Assembly: GCA_963664605.1 (NCBI GenBank)
Contig: OY761536.1
Span: forward strand, 2,294,001 to 2,358,000
DNA length: 64,000 bases
From: JAHOYW01 sp963664605
Lineage (GTDB): Bacteria > Verrucomicrobiota > Lentisphaeria > Victivallales > Victivallaceae
Direction of reading: 5' to 3'
Each line of letters starts with the position of its first letter. Within the stretch, counting starts at the first letter, position 1. This document shows positions 62,962 through 64,000 of this stretch, one piece after another. The notes beneath the pieces were generated by a model. That model made no database searches. It had not been told where the DNA came from and was given only the letters and a program-made list of their open reading frames with translations. The translations under genes and the position numbers were made by a program.

Positions 62962-63531
62962 ATGCGTAAAATATTGTTTTTATTTTTAGTAAGTTATACT
63001 ACTATGCTTTTTGCGCAAACACCAAGCCCAAAGGGGCGTGCTGCAACTAAGCGTGAGCTTGAAATTGCTAAAATAGATTATGAACTTGAGGCGGGTGTAG
63101 TTACTGAATTTTTAAGGAAGTGTAATACGAAGATTGGGTCTAGTTTAAAGAGTGGGGAGTCTTTGCATTCTCTTGAATATTTTTCTTATTCTCAAAAACT
63201 GGGTAGATGGGAAAAATATCGTTGGTTCATTGCTGATACCGGATTCAGTAGGAAATGGCTTAAGCAAGTTAAGGATTTAGTTGCTTATATGTGTAAAACA
63301 CAAGTTTATCTTGATGCGGAAAAATTTAATAAAAGAACTAAAACTGCACAATATAAAAAAGCTGTAGAATATTTTAATGTTGCGTATGAGCGTTTTGTTA
63401 AGTTACTTAAGAAACCGGTAAAGGTTTCCAGCAAATTACAGCGCAAGGCGAAATTGAATAAGGTTGTGTGGCAGAAGGCTATGCGGAAAAAGTATAAAAT
63501 AAAAGAAAAACCCAATATGGCAGATTTTTAG
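62962..63531 (+). CDS. Secreted basic helical protein of unknown function
   Basis: 189 residues with a signal peptide (MRKILFLFLVSYTTMLFA), then a Lys/Tyr-rich helical chain (EIAKIDYELEAGVVTEFLRKC, WEKYRWFIADTG, KLQRKAKLNKVVWQKAMRKKYKIKEK). No family is recognised. GAAGG precedes the ATG. It sits between two paralogous PilX/GspK-like genes and is closed by its own terminator. Confidence 0.7.
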   Translation: MRKILFLFLVSYTTMLFAQTPSPKGRAATKRELEIAKIDYELEAGVVTEFLRKCNTKIGSSLKSGESLHSLEYFSYSQKLGRWEKYRWFIADTGFSRKWLKQVKDLVAYMCKTQVYLDAEKFNKRTKTAQYKKAVEYFNVAYERFVKLLKKPVKVSSKLQRKAKLNKVVWQKAMRKKYKIKEKPNMADF

Positions 63532-63564
63532 TTCCGCAAGCTGTTCATAAAGCATTACCGTTTT

Positions 63565-63592
63565 CGCCAGACTCGAGAGTCCGGCGTTTTTT
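63565..63592 (+). terminator. Rho-independent terminator
   Basis: CGCCAGACT pairs with AGTCCGGCG (one A/C mismatch) around a 4-nt loop, followed by T6. It separates the pseudopilin operon from the next gene. Confidence 0.75.
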
Positions 63593-63612
63593 GTAAAAAG
63601 AGATAAGTTATT

Positions 63613-64000
63613 ATGACAAAACTGAATATAAAACCATCAGAAAAGAATGAAAAGGGGATAGCCCTTCTTTTCACTCTTGTTATGTTGTCTATGCTTCTGA
63701 TGCTGGCTATGTCATTTGCCCTTGATTCAATGTTTTCTCAGAAAGCTGCCTATAATTCCGCCAGTACAAGTTCATCAGTTATTTTTGCCAAGGCGCAATT
63801 TAACCAGATACTGTCTTTAGTAAAAAATAATCAGGACAGCTATGATTATGACAGTTCTGCTGCCAATCCCAGGCTTTATTCTGTAGACTCCAGTTCCCTT
63901 GGGTATTCTTATACAGATATGCTTAAAGAGCGCTTGCCGGTATCAGGAGTGCTGGAAAGTTCGGATCAATCTTTGACAGACAGTCCTCCAAAGGTAAAAT
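63613..64000 (+). CDS. PilX/GspK-like protein (copy 2), cut by window end
   Basis: The frame opens at ATG 63613 and runs without a stop to the window edge (129 codons visible). The leader EKNEKGIALLFTLVMLSMLLML and the following FALDSMFSQKAAYNSASTSS are almost identical to copy 1. After about 60 residues they diverge (FAKAQFNQILSLVKNNQDSYDYDS versus the copy 1 sequence), although the later DTDMLVDRLPVDGVL/YTDMLKERLPVSGVL align. It is a tandem paralogue separated by one secreted-protein gene and a terminator. Confidence 0.8.
   Translation, partial: MTKLNIKPSEKNEKGIALLFTLVMLSMLLMLAMSFALDSMFSQKAAYNSASTSSSVIFAKAQFNQILSLVKNNQDSYDYDSSAANPRLYSVDSSSLGYSYTDMLKERLPVSGVLESSDQSLTDSPPKVK

Noticed and set aside
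1..64000. CRISPR array, prophage, transposase, toxin-antitoxin or defence island
   Set aside because: No regularly spaced repeats, integrase or transposase motifs, phage structural genes or recognisable defence domains were seen on either strand.

Overview
The window looks like a chromosomal segment from a Gram-negative, free-living bacterium of the PVC group, most likely Lentisphaerota (Victivallis/Lentisphaera-like). The pointers are a pseudopilin with the H-X9-DG tail motif next to secreted carbohydrate-active enzymes, prepilin leaders with no Gly at -1, a methanol-type corrinoid methyltransferase (MtaB), a LarA-family racemase, an RND efflux pair and signal-peptide-bearing surface proteins. 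This placement is inferred from gene content; no rRNA is present to confirm it. Coding density is high, most genes are housekeeping, and no prophage, IS element, CRISPR array or recognisable defence island is visible.

Layout. 0-9 kb: the 3' end of a CBS-domain gene with an ArsB/SLC13-type permease, secreted MsrB-MsrA, an ABC-F ATPase, TatD, NudC, a HEAT-like protein, a LarA-like protein and a DUF5684 membrane protein. 9-13.5 kb: a membrane sensor kinase, an AT-rich FkbM methyltransferase, a 189-bp segment bounded by inverted repeats, and two tandem surface-repeat proteins. 13.8-17.1 kb: the oriC-type cluster rpmH-rnpA-yidD-yidC-jag, then tRNA-Pro(CGG). 17.1-24 kb: a carbohydrate-type locus. 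A GntR/LacI hybrid regulator, pseudopilin, SGNH hydrolase and polysaccharide deacetylase-like protein read leftward. An MGH1-like glycoside hydrolase reads rightward. Two near-consensus divergent promoters carry the same palindromic operator just downstream of their -10 boxes. 24-29 kb: glnS, an alpha/beta hydrolase, HPr and a GT39-like membrane glycosyltransferase with TPRs.

29-36 kb: an RND permease and adaptor (the adaptor has an unusual internal insertion), a CobW-type G3E GTPase, and mtaB one base upstream of it. 36-45 kb: an IMPase-family phosphatase, rimO, pgsA, mreB, a zinc-ribbon protein, pyrE and secA. 44.6-49.1 kb: a cytoplasmic multi-PAS kinase with its sigma54-dependent response regulator, a small membrane protein, and tRNA-Asn next to a perfect 14-bp inverted repeat. 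49-54.5 kb: a mannitol-dehydrogenase-like gene, a divergent ilvC, a 2-hydroxyacid dehydrogenase, engB and an RNase D. 54.6-64 kb: a paralogous pair of one-TM helical proteins, diverging from an operon of four pseudopilin-like proteins and two long paralogous PilX/GspK-like proteins, the second cut by the window end.

The most interesting signals are the divergent GntR operators with the deduced regulon, the consistent loss of Gly(-1) in five prepilin-like leaders, the pseudopilin/long-PilX cluster, the split lipoyl domain of the RND adaptor, and the MtaB-G3E GTPase pair. Start sites were revised from the longest reading frames wherever a Shine-Dalgarno sequence clearly favoured an internal start; this is noted per gene.
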